A DNA stretch of 8,819 nt from Gp13-AA77 sp036521995 (GCA_036521995.1 DATDGR010000280.1:1-8819), one strand, 5' to 3'. Counted from the first letter of the stretch, positions 1-6,984 are shown. Made by a program: numbers and translations. The notes: generated by a model not told the origin, from the letters alone.

Positions 1-349
1 TCTTGTCTCCCATCAGCCGCATGGCTTCCGGTCTCGGGCCAATGAACACGATCTTTGAAGCCTCACAGACCTCCGCAAAGTGGGCGTTTTCAGAAAGGAA
101 GCCGTAGCCGGGATGGATGGCTTCGGCGTTGGTGATCTCAGCGGCAGAGATGATGCTGGCGATGTTGAGATAGCTGTCGGAGCTGCGCGCCGGCCCGATG
201 CAGACCGCCTCATCGGCAAAACGGACCGGCAGGGACTGGTGGTCGGCCTCGGAATAGACGGCCACCGTCTCGATTCCGAGTTCCTTGCAGGCGCAGATGA
301 CCCGCAGAGCAATCTCCCCGCGGTTGGCGATCAGGATTTTCTTGAACAT
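1..349 (-). CDS. accC: Biotin carboxylase subunit of acetyl-CoA carboxylase, N-terminal part (cut by window edge)
   Basis: AccC uses ATP and bicarbonate to carboxylate the biotin on the AccB carrier in the cytoplasm, the first half-reaction of acetyl-CoA carboxylase. The 116 visible residues are the pre-ATP-grasp domain: the start MFKKILIANRGEIALRV, then AVYSEAD, and AIHPGYGFLSEN at about residues 78-89, all hallmarks of biotin carboxylases. The ATP-grasp and C-terminal domains (about 330 further residues in the usual ~450-residue protein) lie beyond base 1. The ATG at 349 is chosen because the family normally begins with this MFxKILIANRGEIA stretch. It has only a weak ribosome site; an AAGGAG lies further upstream, before an out-of-frame ATG. 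The gene begins 37 bases after accB stops on the same strand, so co-transcription is expected. Pyruvate or propionyl-CoA carboxylase subunits share this motif, but the adjacent separate accB favours AccC. Confidence 0.95.
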   Translation of the reverse strand, partial: MFKKILIANRGEIALRVICACKELGIETVAVYSEADHQSLPVRFADEAVCIGPARSSDSYLNIASIISAAEITNAEAIHPGYGFLSENAHFAEVCEASKIVFIGPRPEAMRLMGDK

Positions 350-386
350 CCGCTTGAAGGCCGCCGCACGGCATGCTCCTTGAGGA

Positions 387-953
387 TCATTTCTGGTGTG
401 AGGGCTTGATAGCAAACAGAGACTGGCCGTACTCCACCGGTTGCCCGCTCTCGGCGTAGATCCGCACAACCTCCCCGTTCACTTCGGATTGGATCTCGTT
501 CATCAGCTTCATCGCCTCAATGATGCACAGCACCTGGCCCACGCGCACGGCGTCGCCCATCTGCACGAACGCTTCCGAATTCGGCGATGAGCTTCGGTAG
601 AAAGTGCCCACGATCGGCGACTTGATGATGTACAGTCCGTCGGTGGATTCTGAGGGCGCGGCCTCGGCCGCGCTTAGCGGAGCCGGGCTCACGGGCGCGG
701 GGTCCGGAGCCGGTGGTGGCCCGGCCGGTGCGCTTGTCACCGGAAGCGGCGCCGGAACAACTGCCGAAACCAGGGCGGATGCAGGCGCCGCGGCCTGATT
801 CTCTCCCCGGCGGATGCGGATACGAAACCCATTCTTCTCCATCTCGAACTCGCTGATCTCCCGCTCCGCCAGCAAGTCCATCAGCTTTTCGATATCCTTG
901 AGCCGCCAGTCGCGCTCCGACGTTTCAGCACCCGGGCGATTCTTTTCCGGCAT
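387..953 (-). CDS. accB: Biotin carboxyl carrier protein of acetyl-CoA carboxylase
   Basis: This is the carrier that holds covalently bound biotin and shuttles the carboxyl group from AccC to the carboxyltransferase. It has 188 residues, slightly longer than the ~155 of Escherichia coli AccB. Residues about 16-50 form the usual N-terminal segment (DIEKLMDLL, then ISEFEMEKNGFRIRIRR). Residues about 54-100 are a Pro/Ala-rich flexible linker, and about 107-184 form the biotinyl domain. The biotin attachment motif EAMKLMN places the modified lysine at residue 149, and KSPIVGTFYRSSSPNSEAFV carries the 'thumb' region typical of true AccB. The ATG at 953 follows GGAGCGGAGAGG closely. The linker is long and explains the spurious open frame on the opposite strand. 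The gene lies 66 bases after the peptidase and 37 before accC, all on the minus strand. Confidence 0.96.
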   Translation of the reverse strand: MPEKNRPGAETSERDWRLKDIEKLMDLLAEREISEFEMEKNGFRIRIRRGENQAAAPASALVSAVVPAPLPVTSAPAGPPPAPDPAPVSPAPLSAAEAAPSESTDGLYIIKSPIVGTFYRSSSPNSEAFVQMGDAVRVGQVLCIIEAMKLMNEIQSEVNGEVVRIYAESGQPVEYGQSLFAIKPSHQK

Positions 954-1019
954 TACCTCTCCGCTCCAAGTCTTGCTTGCGAACCTGACCTGATGGTCGG
1001 TGTGGTTCGGCTGCGCCTC

Positions 1020-2168
1020 TCAGCCCGTGAACCAAGGCTGCTTGGGCGCGGGCGTCAGGATTTCCGCTCCGTTTCTGCCCACCAGGACCGTGTCCTCGAT
1101 GCGAATACCCCCGTAACCTTCAACGTAGACCCCCGGTTCGACGGTCACCACGGAGCCCGCCGGAATCGGTGTCGGGTCGCCGCGTCCCAGTCGCGGCCGT
1201 TCATGAACCTCGAGGCCCACTCCGTGGCCGGTGCTATGGGTGAAGTACTGGTCGACCCCTCGCCGGGCCAAGGCCTGGCGCGCCACCGCGTCCGCTCCTT
1301 CGCCAGTGAGCCCGGCACGCAGGGACTGGACCGCCTCCTGCTGAGCTTCGGCCACCGAGTCGTATAGCTGGCGTGCACGCCGCGTTGGCGTACCCAGGTA
1401 GATCGTACGCGTCATGTCCGCAGCATAGCCGCAGAGTATAGCACCGAGGTCGAGGATCACCAACTCACCGTGACGGAGCCGACGTGAAGAGGCTCGCGCG
1501 TGGGGCCAGGCGCCGCGCGCGCCCGAGGCCACGATCGTCTCAAAGGCAGGACCCTCGGCGCCTGCACGCTTCATGCGGTATTCGAGCTCAGCCGCCAGAT
1601 CAGCCTCAGAAGCGCCGGGCTTTACTAGCGGCAGTACTTCAGCGAAAACCTCGGCGGTTACTTTGCCGGCCCGGCGTATGCGCTCCACTTCCCGGCCGTC
1701 CTTCACCATGCGGAGCTCGTCCAGCAAAGCGCCGACGGGGCGCCAGCGAGTGCTCCCGCTCCTCCCGGTCTCGCGGCGGAGAGCAGCCAGCTCCGCGCAA
1801 GACAGGTGGGAGTCCTGATAGCTGAGCGCCTCGGGCCGGGTCTTGCGCAGGAACGCGCCGATCGTCCGGCTGAGAGCCTCGCGCGTTTCGATCACCCTCA
1901 CGGCGCGGCTTTGCTCCCGGGCCTGCAGAGTGTACCGAGGATCAACCCACAGCCGGGCTTGTCTTCGGCCCAGCAGCAGGGCACCGGCGCTGCCGCGAAA
2001 GCCGGTGAGATAGAACACGTCAACCGGCTTGGTGACCAGCAGCAGCCGCGGGCCAAGCGGTTCCAGCCGCTCCCAAAGGCGCCGCCGCCGCTCGTCAAAA
2101 ATAAAGTCGGGGAAAGTCACCCAGGTCGAACGCACCCCAGGGGCAAAGTGGTCTTGCGGAGAGGTCAT
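1020..2168 (-). CDS. M24B family Xaa-Pro aminopeptidase/dipeptidase
   Basis: This metallopeptidase removes residues next to proline, probably in the cytoplasm since no signal peptide is visible. The protein has 382 residues. An N-terminal creatinase-like domain (about 22-145, with FYLTGFRGSAGALLL) is followed by the pita-bread catalytic domain (about 158-370). All five metal ligands are present: Asp240 (VILDLGA), Asp251 (AADMTRT), His315 (HSTGHGVGLEVHE), Glu344 (VTVEPGVY) and Glu358 (GIRIEDTVLV). His223 in AWPHA and His322 are the usual accessory histidines. The frame is open upstream to 2282, but the ATG at 2168 is preferred: it is preceded by AGGA at proper spacing, and the residues upstream of it resemble no family member. 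Whether it acts on dipeptides (PepQ-like) or longer peptides (PepP-like) cannot be decided from sequence. It heads a probable operon with accB and accC. Confidence 0.93.
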   Translation of the reverse strand: MTSPQDHFAPGVRSTWVTFPDFIFDERRRRLWERLEPLGPRLLLVTKPVDVFYLTGFRGSAGALLLGRRQARLWVDPRYTLQAREQSRAVRVIETREALSRTIGAFLRKTRPEALSYQDSHLSCAELAALRRETGRSGSTRWRPVGALLDELRMVKDGREVERIRRAGKVTAEVFAEVLPLVKPGASEADLAAELEYRMKRAGAEGPAFETIVASGARGAWPHARASSRRLRHGELVILDLGAILCGYAADMTRTIYLGTPTRRARQLYDSVAEAQQEAVQSLRAGLTGEGADAVARQALARRGVDQYFTHSTGHGVGLEVHERPRLGRGDPTPIPAGSVVTVEPGVYVEGYGGIRIEDTVLVGRNGAEILTPAPKQPWFTG

Positions 2169-2282
2169 TGAAATCCTGACGCCGGCAGGGTGCAACCGAA
2201 ATCGCGACTGCGCCTCACCAACCGCTGTCTTGAAGAGTGTCAGGCGCGGCCCTGAACTGAGACCCCGCGGCCCGCTATACAC

Positions 2283-2307
2283 AAAAGGCCGCCCAGCCAG
2301 GCGGCCT
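2283..2307 (-). terminator. Intrinsic terminator of the small secreted-protein gene
   Basis: Read on the minus strand, a perfect 8-bp stem AGGCCGCC/GGCGGCCT (2286-2307, 6-base loop) is followed at once by a short T run (TTTTGT, sharing the final T of the stem). It lies about 50 bases after the stop codon of the gene ending at 2358 and about 115 bases before the peptidase start. It should therefore end transcription of the upstream gene and isolate the peptidase-accB-accC cluster. The T run is short, so efficiency may be moderate. Confidence 0.75.
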
Positions 2308-2357
2308 CTGTGGTCCGTGTGTCTGTTTCAGCTCCTTGACGGAGCCATCAACGCTAC

Positions 2358-2672
2358 CTAGCTTCCGGCCATTGCCACCGAGTCGATCTTGATCGAATCG
2401 CCTGTGACGGTGCCGGTCACTTTTACCTCGTGGCCTTCGTGGCCCTGCAACTTATCCTGATCGTCCGAGGTGTAGACCTTGCCGCCAGAGACGACGACCA
2501 GCTTCGAGCCTCCGTCCTCACACTTTTTCACGCAGGCCGCCGCGTCGTCGCTCGCCTTGTCATGCTTGGCGCCACACATGGCGTCGCTAACGACACCGGT
2601 GATGGTCTTCGACCAAGACAGGCTGGCGAAAACCAGCATCGCTGCCACCAACATCAAGAGTTTGATACGCAT
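2358..2672 (-). CDS. Small secreted Cys/His protein with SDAMCGAKH motif, function unknown
   Basis: This 104-residue exported protein has no known activity. Residues 1-21 are a clear signal peptide (MRIKLLMLVAAMLVFASLSWS), with cleavage expected near residue 21. The mature part begins KTITGVVSDAMCGAKH and continues with ACVKKCEDGG, a beta-rich GGKVYTSDDQDKL segment and a closing beta region (HEVKVTGTVTGDSIKIDSV), suggesting a small OB-like barrel. Conserved-looking metal or disulfide candidates are Cys33, His37, Cys47, Cys51, His78 and His81. There is no CxxCH, so it is not a c-type cytochrome. From memory, proteins with SDxMCGxxH after a signal peptide are common in Acidobacteriota and carry a DUF name; I cannot verify which one. 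The ATG at 2672 is chosen because AAAAAAGGAG lies at good distance and the signal peptide starts there. The longer frame, back to 2798, has no export signal at its start. Confidence 0.88.
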   Translation of the reverse strand: MRIKLLMLVAAMLVFASLSWSKTITGVVSDAMCGAKHDKASDDAAACVKKCEDGGSKLVVVSGGKVYTSDDQDKLQGHEGHEVKVTGTVTGDSIKIDSVAMAGS

Positions 2673-2796
2673 TTGATGGTCTCCTTTTTTGAATTTGCTG
2701 TCCGATCCCTGACAACCTCCCTTTCGCCCCGTCACATCGAACCTGAGACCCAAGAAGCTCCCCCGTGTTACACCTCCTAGGACATCTGCCTCAATC

Positions 2797-2824
2797 ATAG
2801 TACAGAAACAGTTCCATCAGGCAA
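2797..2824 (-). promoter_or_regulatory. Candidate sigma70-type promoter for the small secreted-protein gene
   Basis: On the minus strand, TTGCCT (2819-2824) and TACTAT (2797-2802) are separated by 16 bases, a fair match to the -35 and -10 consensus. It sits immediately after the stop codon of the upstream minus-strand gene at 2828, so the small gene can be transcribed on its own. The leader would be about 115 bases. Each hexamer is only a four-of-six match, so this is a prediction. Confidence 0.35.
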
Positions 2825-2827
2825 CTT

Positions 2828-3847
2828 TCATTGCTTGACTGCTTCCGGACGCAGCGACTTGAAGACGACCGCCAGCCACCCCTGGACGGCCCTCGGGTCG
2901 CTGAGAAACTCGGACAGCGGCCGCTCGCGCAACTTGTTACCTGCCAAGACCTCCAGCAGCGCCAGGCCGCGGCGGTTCCGCCATAGCAGGCTGCCTTTCG
3001 CGTCCCACAGCTTTAGCTCGACGGTTGCCGCCGGAACCTCGCCCTTGTGCGAAAGCACTGAGAACTTGGCCAGGGTCCGCATCCCGGAGCCAGCCACAGG
3101 CTGCTCAACGCCGTCCCACGCCGCCACCAGCCGGTTGACGGGCGCCTGCACCTCGACCACGTGCACCTCAAGCACGGCATCCGAGCGGCTTTCGGAGGCC
3201 ACCTTTGGAATCACACCTTCGGTCTTGCTGAGATAAGCCGAGAGGTCAAAGCCGCCCGTGGCTGGGTCCATGGCGTCGAGCATGGAACCGGAGTGCCCGG
3301 CCTGCTTGCTAATCTCCTCGGCCAAATACTGTGGAGCGACATACCAGCCAAGGCTGCTCTGAAGATGCTCCCTGATGCTGTCGTAGAGGCCGTCGGCGTC
3401 CGGCACTTCAGAGCTCGGCAGCAAAATGATGCGGTGCACGCGGCGCTCGATTTCCCCGACCGGCACAAAGAGGCTCTCGGCAGGATAGTTGAGTGCTTTC
3501 AGGACCTTTTCGCCATTGTCCTGGGGGTAGTACCAGGCCGTTACCTCGGAACCGATGCCGACGCGGTCGGTGTAGTCTTCGAGCGCCGTCAGCGCCACGG
3601 TCTCGCCGCCCGATTGCAGCGTGATTTGAGCGGGTTCCACGGCAACCACCAGGCCCTTCACCTGACGAGCTTCGTGTTTGGTTCCCTTGGAGTCCGAAGC
3701 AAGGAGCGCAGCCGAGTTGCCGGGTCGCGACGGCTGCGCCCCAAAAAGCGCGCCTCCCGAGGCCGGTTGACCCAGTACGAGCGCTGCCCACGCGGCGCCC
3801 AGCATCGTCAGCCCGCCGCTGAAGAGGTTACAGCCTGAGTTCCGCAT
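2828..3847 (-). CDS. Exported two-domain protein of unknown function
   Basis: I do not recognise this gene at family level. It encodes 339 residues. A hydrophobic stretch at about 12-30 followed by small residues (ASGGALFGAQ) indicates a signal peptide; Cys6 precedes the hydrophobic core, so it is not a lipobox. Residues about 62-120 (VKGLVVAVEPAQITLQSGG, EVTAWYYPQDNGEKVLKAL) look like a small beta-barrel or OB-like domain. Residues about 137-332 look like an alpha/beta domain: RIILLPSSEVPDADGLYDSI, then LGWYVAP, LEVHVVEV, and VELKLWDAKGSLLWRNR. This order loosely recalls periplasmic proteins of the GNA1162/TolB-N type that feed envelope complexes, but that is an inference from pattern only. 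The ATG at 3847 lacks a good ribosome site. The frame is open to a TTG at 3916, but starting there would put a long charged stretch before the signal peptide. Confidence 0.8.
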   Translation of the reverse strand: MRNSGCNLFSGGLTMLGAAWAALVLGQPASGGALFGAQPSRPGNSAALLASDSKGTKHEARQVKGLVVAVEPAQITLQSGGETVALTALEDYTDRVGIGSEVTAWYYPQDNGEKVLKALNYPAESLFVPVGEIERRVHRIILLPSSEVPDADGLYDSIREHLQSSLGWYVAPQYLAEEISKQAGHSGSMLDAMDPATGGFDLSAYLSKTEGVIPKVASESRSDAVLEVHVVEVQAPVNRLVAAWDGVEQPVAGSGMRTLAKFSVLSHKGEVPAATVELKLWDAKGSLLWRNRRGLALLEVLAGNKLRERPLSEFLSDPRAVQGWLAVVFKSLRPEAVKQ

Positions 3848-3915
3848 ACTTACGATCGTACTAGACCTTCCTTTTGATCGGCCCGGAAATCCAGTCGCAG
3901 ATCCGGGCGGGTGCA

Positions 3916-3944
3916 AGTGTACACCCCGCAGCCCTACTCGCCAA
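3916..3944 (-). promoter_or_regulatory. Candidate sigma70-type promoter for the exported two-domain protein
   Basis: On the minus strand, TTGGCG (3939-3944) and TACACT (3916-3921) are separated by an ideal 17 bases. Transcription would begin near 3909, giving a leader of about 60 bases. Both hexamers match four of six consensus positions. The tandem dyads at 3954-3985 lie directly upstream of the -35 box, where an activator would be expected to bind. Confidence 0.4.
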
Positions 3945-3953
3945 AACTCCGAG

Positions 3954-3985
3954 GTCGAGGAGCTCGACGTTCGAGGTTGCTCGAA
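3954..3985. promoter_or_regulatory. Two tandem dyads with shared TCGAG/CTCGA core, possible operator
   Basis: GTCGAG-GAG-CTCGAC (3954-3968) is followed one base later by TTCGAG-GTTG-CTCGAA (3970-3985). Both are perfect 6-bp inverted repeats with short centres, the same core half-site and centres about 16.5 bp apart. They sit about 10 bases upstream of the candidate -35 box of the minus-strand gene. Single 6-bp dyads occur by chance in a window this long; the shared core and tandem arrangement next to a promoter are what make this pair worth listing. Confidence 0.35.
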
Positions 3986-4552
3986 AAGGGAAGCTTGCGG
4001 TTTGATTACTTACGTGATACTGTAGATGGGTAGTAAATCATTCGGGTCCGATAAAGGTGTGCTCCAACGGCGAAATGGCTCGGGAGGGGAAGAAGAAGCT
4101 GGGGGCGTCAAATCGCTCGCCGCCAGATTTGTCCGAACGAACTCGGCATGTTACAGAAAATAAGTCACTTCCATTTCTTGGAAATGGTCGAAATCCAGTA
4201 TTCTTATGAAAGAAAAAGGTTTACGGTCAACGCCTACCTTCCTGATGAAACGACAGCCAGTCGTCAAAAAGTGAGGGCCCTGGGCGGGGAGCCTGACAAA
4301 CAAAGCTGGGAGGTGCCTTGGAATCAATTGGATACGAAAACGACTTTTGGAGCTACCGGTCAATGAGAAATCGGGAAGGCCGGGCATTCTCAGCGAATGA
4401 CGGATGATCCCGCGGCCAGCGAGATCTTCGACCTCGAACCGCCGAGGTTAAAGACCCAGCTAGTCCAATTTGATCTAATCCGGCGGTTCAGAAGGGCCGA
4501 CAAGGGTTAATGACGGCGGAGCCAAACCAGCAAGTGAAATACTACCGCGCCT
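3986..4552. other. Gene-poor interval between divergent genes
   Basis: This stretch separates the minus-strand exported protein from the plus-strand TPR lipoprotein gene. Apart from the doubtful ORF at 4148-4366 I see no gene, RNA gene or mobile-element end. Part of it (roughly 4140-4370 and 4440-4480) is richer in A and T than the flanks. The promoter of the TPR gene must lie somewhere here, but no pair of hexamers with normal spacing stands out. Confidence 0.5.
4148..4366 (+). CDS. Doubtful 72-codon ORF, function unknown
   Basis: The open frame gives 72 residues, richer in Lys, Tyr and Thr than neighbouring proteins because the DNA here is less GC-rich. No ribosome site precedes the ATG at 4148; a second ATG at 4184 has only GGA close to it. 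The segment RFTVNAYLPDE...QKVRALGGEPDKQSWEVP has the feel of a small folded domain: a strand, a helix, then a strand ending in W-x-V-P, loosely like HARP-type DNA-binding segments. That is a weak impression. The frame stays open beyond the TGA at 4364 for about 47 more codons, to a TAA at 4508. The opposite strand is also open over the same stretch, which weakens the case. It could be a real small gene, a remnant of an acquired gene, or chance. Confidence 0.25.
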   Translation: MLQKISHFHFLEMVEIQYSYERKRFTVNAYLPDETTASRQKVRALGGEPDKQSWEVPWNQLDTKTTFGATGQ

Positions 4553-6934
4553 ATGGCAGAATGGAATGGACACATGGAGTCAGAGAGCCAGATCGAGAGT
4601 CCGGCGAGGGCGAAGCACCGGCTGAGGCCGAAGCAAGGCTGCCGGGCGGAGGCCGCCCGCTCGATGCCGGGGGTGGTTTTTCTGCTAGCGGTCTCGGTCC
4701 TGTTGCTCGGGGCCTGCTCGAAAGACCCAAATGTGTTGAAGGGCAAGTACTTGGAGAGTGGAAACCGCTATTTTGAGAAAGCCCAGTACCGTGCCTCCGC
4801 CATCCAGTATCAAAACGCTATTCGGGTAGACCCGAAGTTCCAGCAAGGACATGCCAGGCTCGCCCAAGCCTACCTGAAACTCGGGATGTGGGCCGGGGCC
4901 TACCAAGAACTCAGCCTGGCGGTGGACGAGAATCCGGATGACCTCGCCACCCAGGTCACCCTCGGCAATCTGCTGCTGGCCGCCAAAGAGTTCCATCGTG
5001 CGCAGGACATTGCCCAGACGGTTCTCAAGAAGGACCCCAATAACGTCCAGGGCCGGATTCTTCTGGCCAACTCTTACGCCGCCCTCGACAACGTGGAAGC
5101 CTCGCTCCAGGAGATGCAGAGCGCCATTGAATTGGCGCCAGCTCAGCCGGGATCCTACCTGAACCTGGCCTATCTGCAGCTTGATGCCAAGCAGAGCGCG
5201 CAGGCGGAGGAGAGCTTTAGAAAAGCGGTTGAGCTGGATCCCAAGTCGCTCGCGGCCGTGCTGTCACTCGGGAACTTCTACGTGCAGCAAAAGCGTTGGA
5301 ATGAGGCGGAGAAGCAGTTCCACGAGGGCACTGAACTGGGCTCCAAGAACCCGCTGCCGTGGCAGGCGCTGGCGCGGCTGTACCTGGCCGAGGGCCAGAA
5401 ATCGCAGGCTGAGCAGGTGCTGCAGGAGGCGAAGAGGACCATCCCGGACAATCCCGCCGCTTACCGTCTGCCGGGCGACTTCTACTTTGCCACCGGTGAC
5501 CTCGACAAGGCGCTGGCCGAGTACGCTTCGATTTCCCAGCAGCACCCCAAGGACCTCGTCACGGAGCAAAACTACATCCAGCTTCTGATTCTCCATCGCG
5601 ACTTTGTTCAGGCCGCCAAGCTGAATGACGGGCTGCTGAAGAGCAATCCCAAAGACGTCCGGGCTCTAATCGCAAAGGGGGAGATTCTGTCCGCCCAGAA
5701 CAAGCCGGAAGACGCCCTCTCCGCTCTGGAAGACGCCATCCGGAACGATCCGGATAATGCGGAGGCGCGCTATTTCATGGGCGCGGCCTTCAGCCAGAAA
5801 GGGGATCTGGCGCGGGCAGAGTCAGAGTGGCGGGAAGCGGTGAGGCTGCGTCCCGGACTGGTGCAAGCGAACCGGGCGCTGGTAGCGCTCGGCATGCAAA
5901 AGCAGGACTGGGACCTAGTGGCTCGCAGCGCTGACGCCCTCATCACGTCGGCGCCGGGGCTCCCCGAAGGCTACGTCGACCGCGCCGGGGCCCGGATTGC
6001 GAAAGGTGACCTGGACGAGGCCGAAGCGGACCTGCAGAAGGCAGCTCAGCTTGCCCCGCAGTCGCCAGTTCCCTATGCCCGCTTGGCGGCCCTGAGGGTG
6101 GTCCAGAAACGGTATGCCGATGCCGAAAACGAGTACGAGCAGGCGCTCGCCCGCGATCCGAACTTCGTGGAGGCCTTGAACGGTATCGTCCAGCTCGAAG
6201 TCAACGCCAAGCAGACACCCAAGGCCGTGGCGCGGGTTCTGCAGCAAGTCGTCAAAGAGCCGGGCAACAGCGATTTCCAACTAACGCTGGCGAAACTCTA
6301 CTCCGAGGACCGCCAGTGGGACAAGGCCGAAGCGGCCGCTCAAAAGGCGGTCGATCTCAATGGCGCCAACGACCTGGCGATTCAACTCCTGGGCCAGCTT
6401 CAGCAGCTTCGGGGTGAAATCGACCCGGCGGCCGCCAGCTACCAGCGCGCCATCCAGGCGGAACCGAATGACCCTGTGGGATACACGCTGCTGGGGCAAC
6501 TCGAAGACTCACGCGGCAACTGGCAAAAAGCTCAGGCGCTCTATCAGAAGGCGCTGCAGTTGAAACCGGACTATGCCCCGGCCGCGAACAACCTCGCTTA
6601 CTTGATGCTGGAGCACGGGCTCAACACGGACGAGGCGCTCACTTTGGCCCAAACGGCCCGCCGCGGCATGCCGGACTCGCCGGCCGCGGGTGACACCCTG
6701 GGATGGGCTTACTTCAAGAAGGGGGCTTACGATTCAGCCGCCACCCAGCTTGAGGACGCCGTGAAGAAAAATCCGCAAGACGCGAACTACCACTACCATC
6801 TGGGGATGACGTACGCAAAACTTGGCAACCGCAGCCGGGCGCGGGCCGAACTGGAGCGCGCCGTGGAGATCAACCCCGCCTTGGGTCAGTCCGCCGACGT
6901 CCGCGAGGCTCTGGCCCAGACGGCACGGAACTAG
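4553..6934 (+). CDS. Large TPR-repeat lipoprotein (about 21 TPR units)
   Basis: The 793-residue product appears to be a membrane-anchored protein-interaction scaffold. Residues about 38-55 form a lipoprotein signal (MPGVVFLLAVSVLLLGAC) with lipobox LGAC and lipidated Cys55. From about residue 62 to 778 the protein consists of 34-residue tetratricopeptide repeats, about 21 of them, with the usual helix pairs and a Pro closing nearly every unit; no catalytic domain is seen. Such long superhelices bind other proteins or peptides. Length and layout resemble the PEP-CTERM-associated TPR lipoproteins (PrsT type), which go with exosortase and exopolysaccharide loci, but no such genes are in this window. 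The start is uncertain: the ATG at 4553 has no ribosome site, the one at 4574 a weak one, and the one at 4664 has GGAGG about 11 bases upstream but would give a signal peptide without N-terminal positive charge. Confidence 0.9.
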   Translation: MAEWNGHMESESQIESPARAKHRLRPKQGCRAEAARSMPGVVFLLAVSVLLLGACSKDPNVLKGKYLESGNRYFEKAQYRASAIQYQNAIRVDPKFQQGHARLAQAYLKLGMWAGAYQELSLAVDENPDDLATQVTLGNLLLAAKEFHRAQDIAQTVLKKDPNNVQGRILLANSYAALDNVEASLQEMQSAIELAPAQPGSYLNLAYLQLDAKQSAQAEESFRKAVELDPKSLAAVLSLGNFYVQQKRWNEAEKQFHEGTELGSKNPLPWQALARLYLAEGQKSQAEQVLQEAKRTIPDNPAAYRLPGDFYFATGDLDKALAEYASISQQHPKDLVTEQNYIQLLILHRDFVQAAKLNDGLLKSNPKDVRALIAKGEILSAQNKPEDALSALEDAIRNDPDNAEARYFMGAAFSQKGDLARAESEWREAVRLRPGLVQANRALVALGMQKQDWDLVARSADALITSAPGLPEGYVDRAGARIAKGDLDEAEADLQKAAQLAPQSPVPYARLAALRVVQKRYADAENEYEQALARDPNFVEALNGIVQLEVNAKQTPKAVARVLQQVVKEPGNSDFQLTLAKLYSEDRQWDKAEAAAQKAVDLNGANDLAIQLLGQLQQLRGEIDPAAASYQRAIQAEPNDPVGYTLLGQLEDSRGNWQKAQALYQKALQLKPDYAPAANNLAYLMLEHGLNTDEALTLAQTARRGMPDSPAAGDTLGWAYFKKGAYDSAATQLEDAVKKNPQDANYHYHLGMTYAKLGNRSRARAELERAVEINPALGQSADVREALAQTARN

Positions 6935-6981
6935 GCCATCGATGTAGTCTATCCTACGCTCACCGTTGTGTCGCGATGGCC
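6934..6981. terminator. Dyad between convergent genes, possible bidirectional terminator or branched structure
   Basis: GGCCATCG (6934-6941) and CGATGGCC (6974-6981) form a perfect 8-bp stem that fills the 50-base gap between the TPR gene stop and the stop of the BON gene on the other strand. Inside it are two small hairpins, GTAG/CTAC (6944-6957) and CAC/GTG (6961-6970), so a three-way branched fold is possible. No T run follows on either strand, so factor-independent termination is not assured. An 8-bp stem with a 32-base loop can occur by chance; the position is the main support. Confidence 0.4.
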
Positions 6982-6984
6982 GGG

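Noticed and set aside
1806..2171. 121-codon plus-strand open frame and several similar ones over 993-2361
   Set aside because: They are shadows of the Xaa-Pro peptidase in GC-rich DNA, with no recognisable domain.
3161..3838. 225-codon plus-strand open frame
   Set aside because: It is antisense to the exported two-domain protein, has low-complexity composition and no ribosome site. The minus-strand frame has the signal peptide and domain-like structure.
4075..4209. 44-codon ORF beginning MAREGKKKLGAS
   Set aside because: There is no ribosome site, no recognisable motif, and it overlaps another open frame; it is likely chance.
4510..4776. 88-codon ORF overlapping the start of the TPR gene
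   Set aside because: It runs out of frame through the lipoprotein signal region, and its Gly/Ala/Glu-rich product looks like a shadow.
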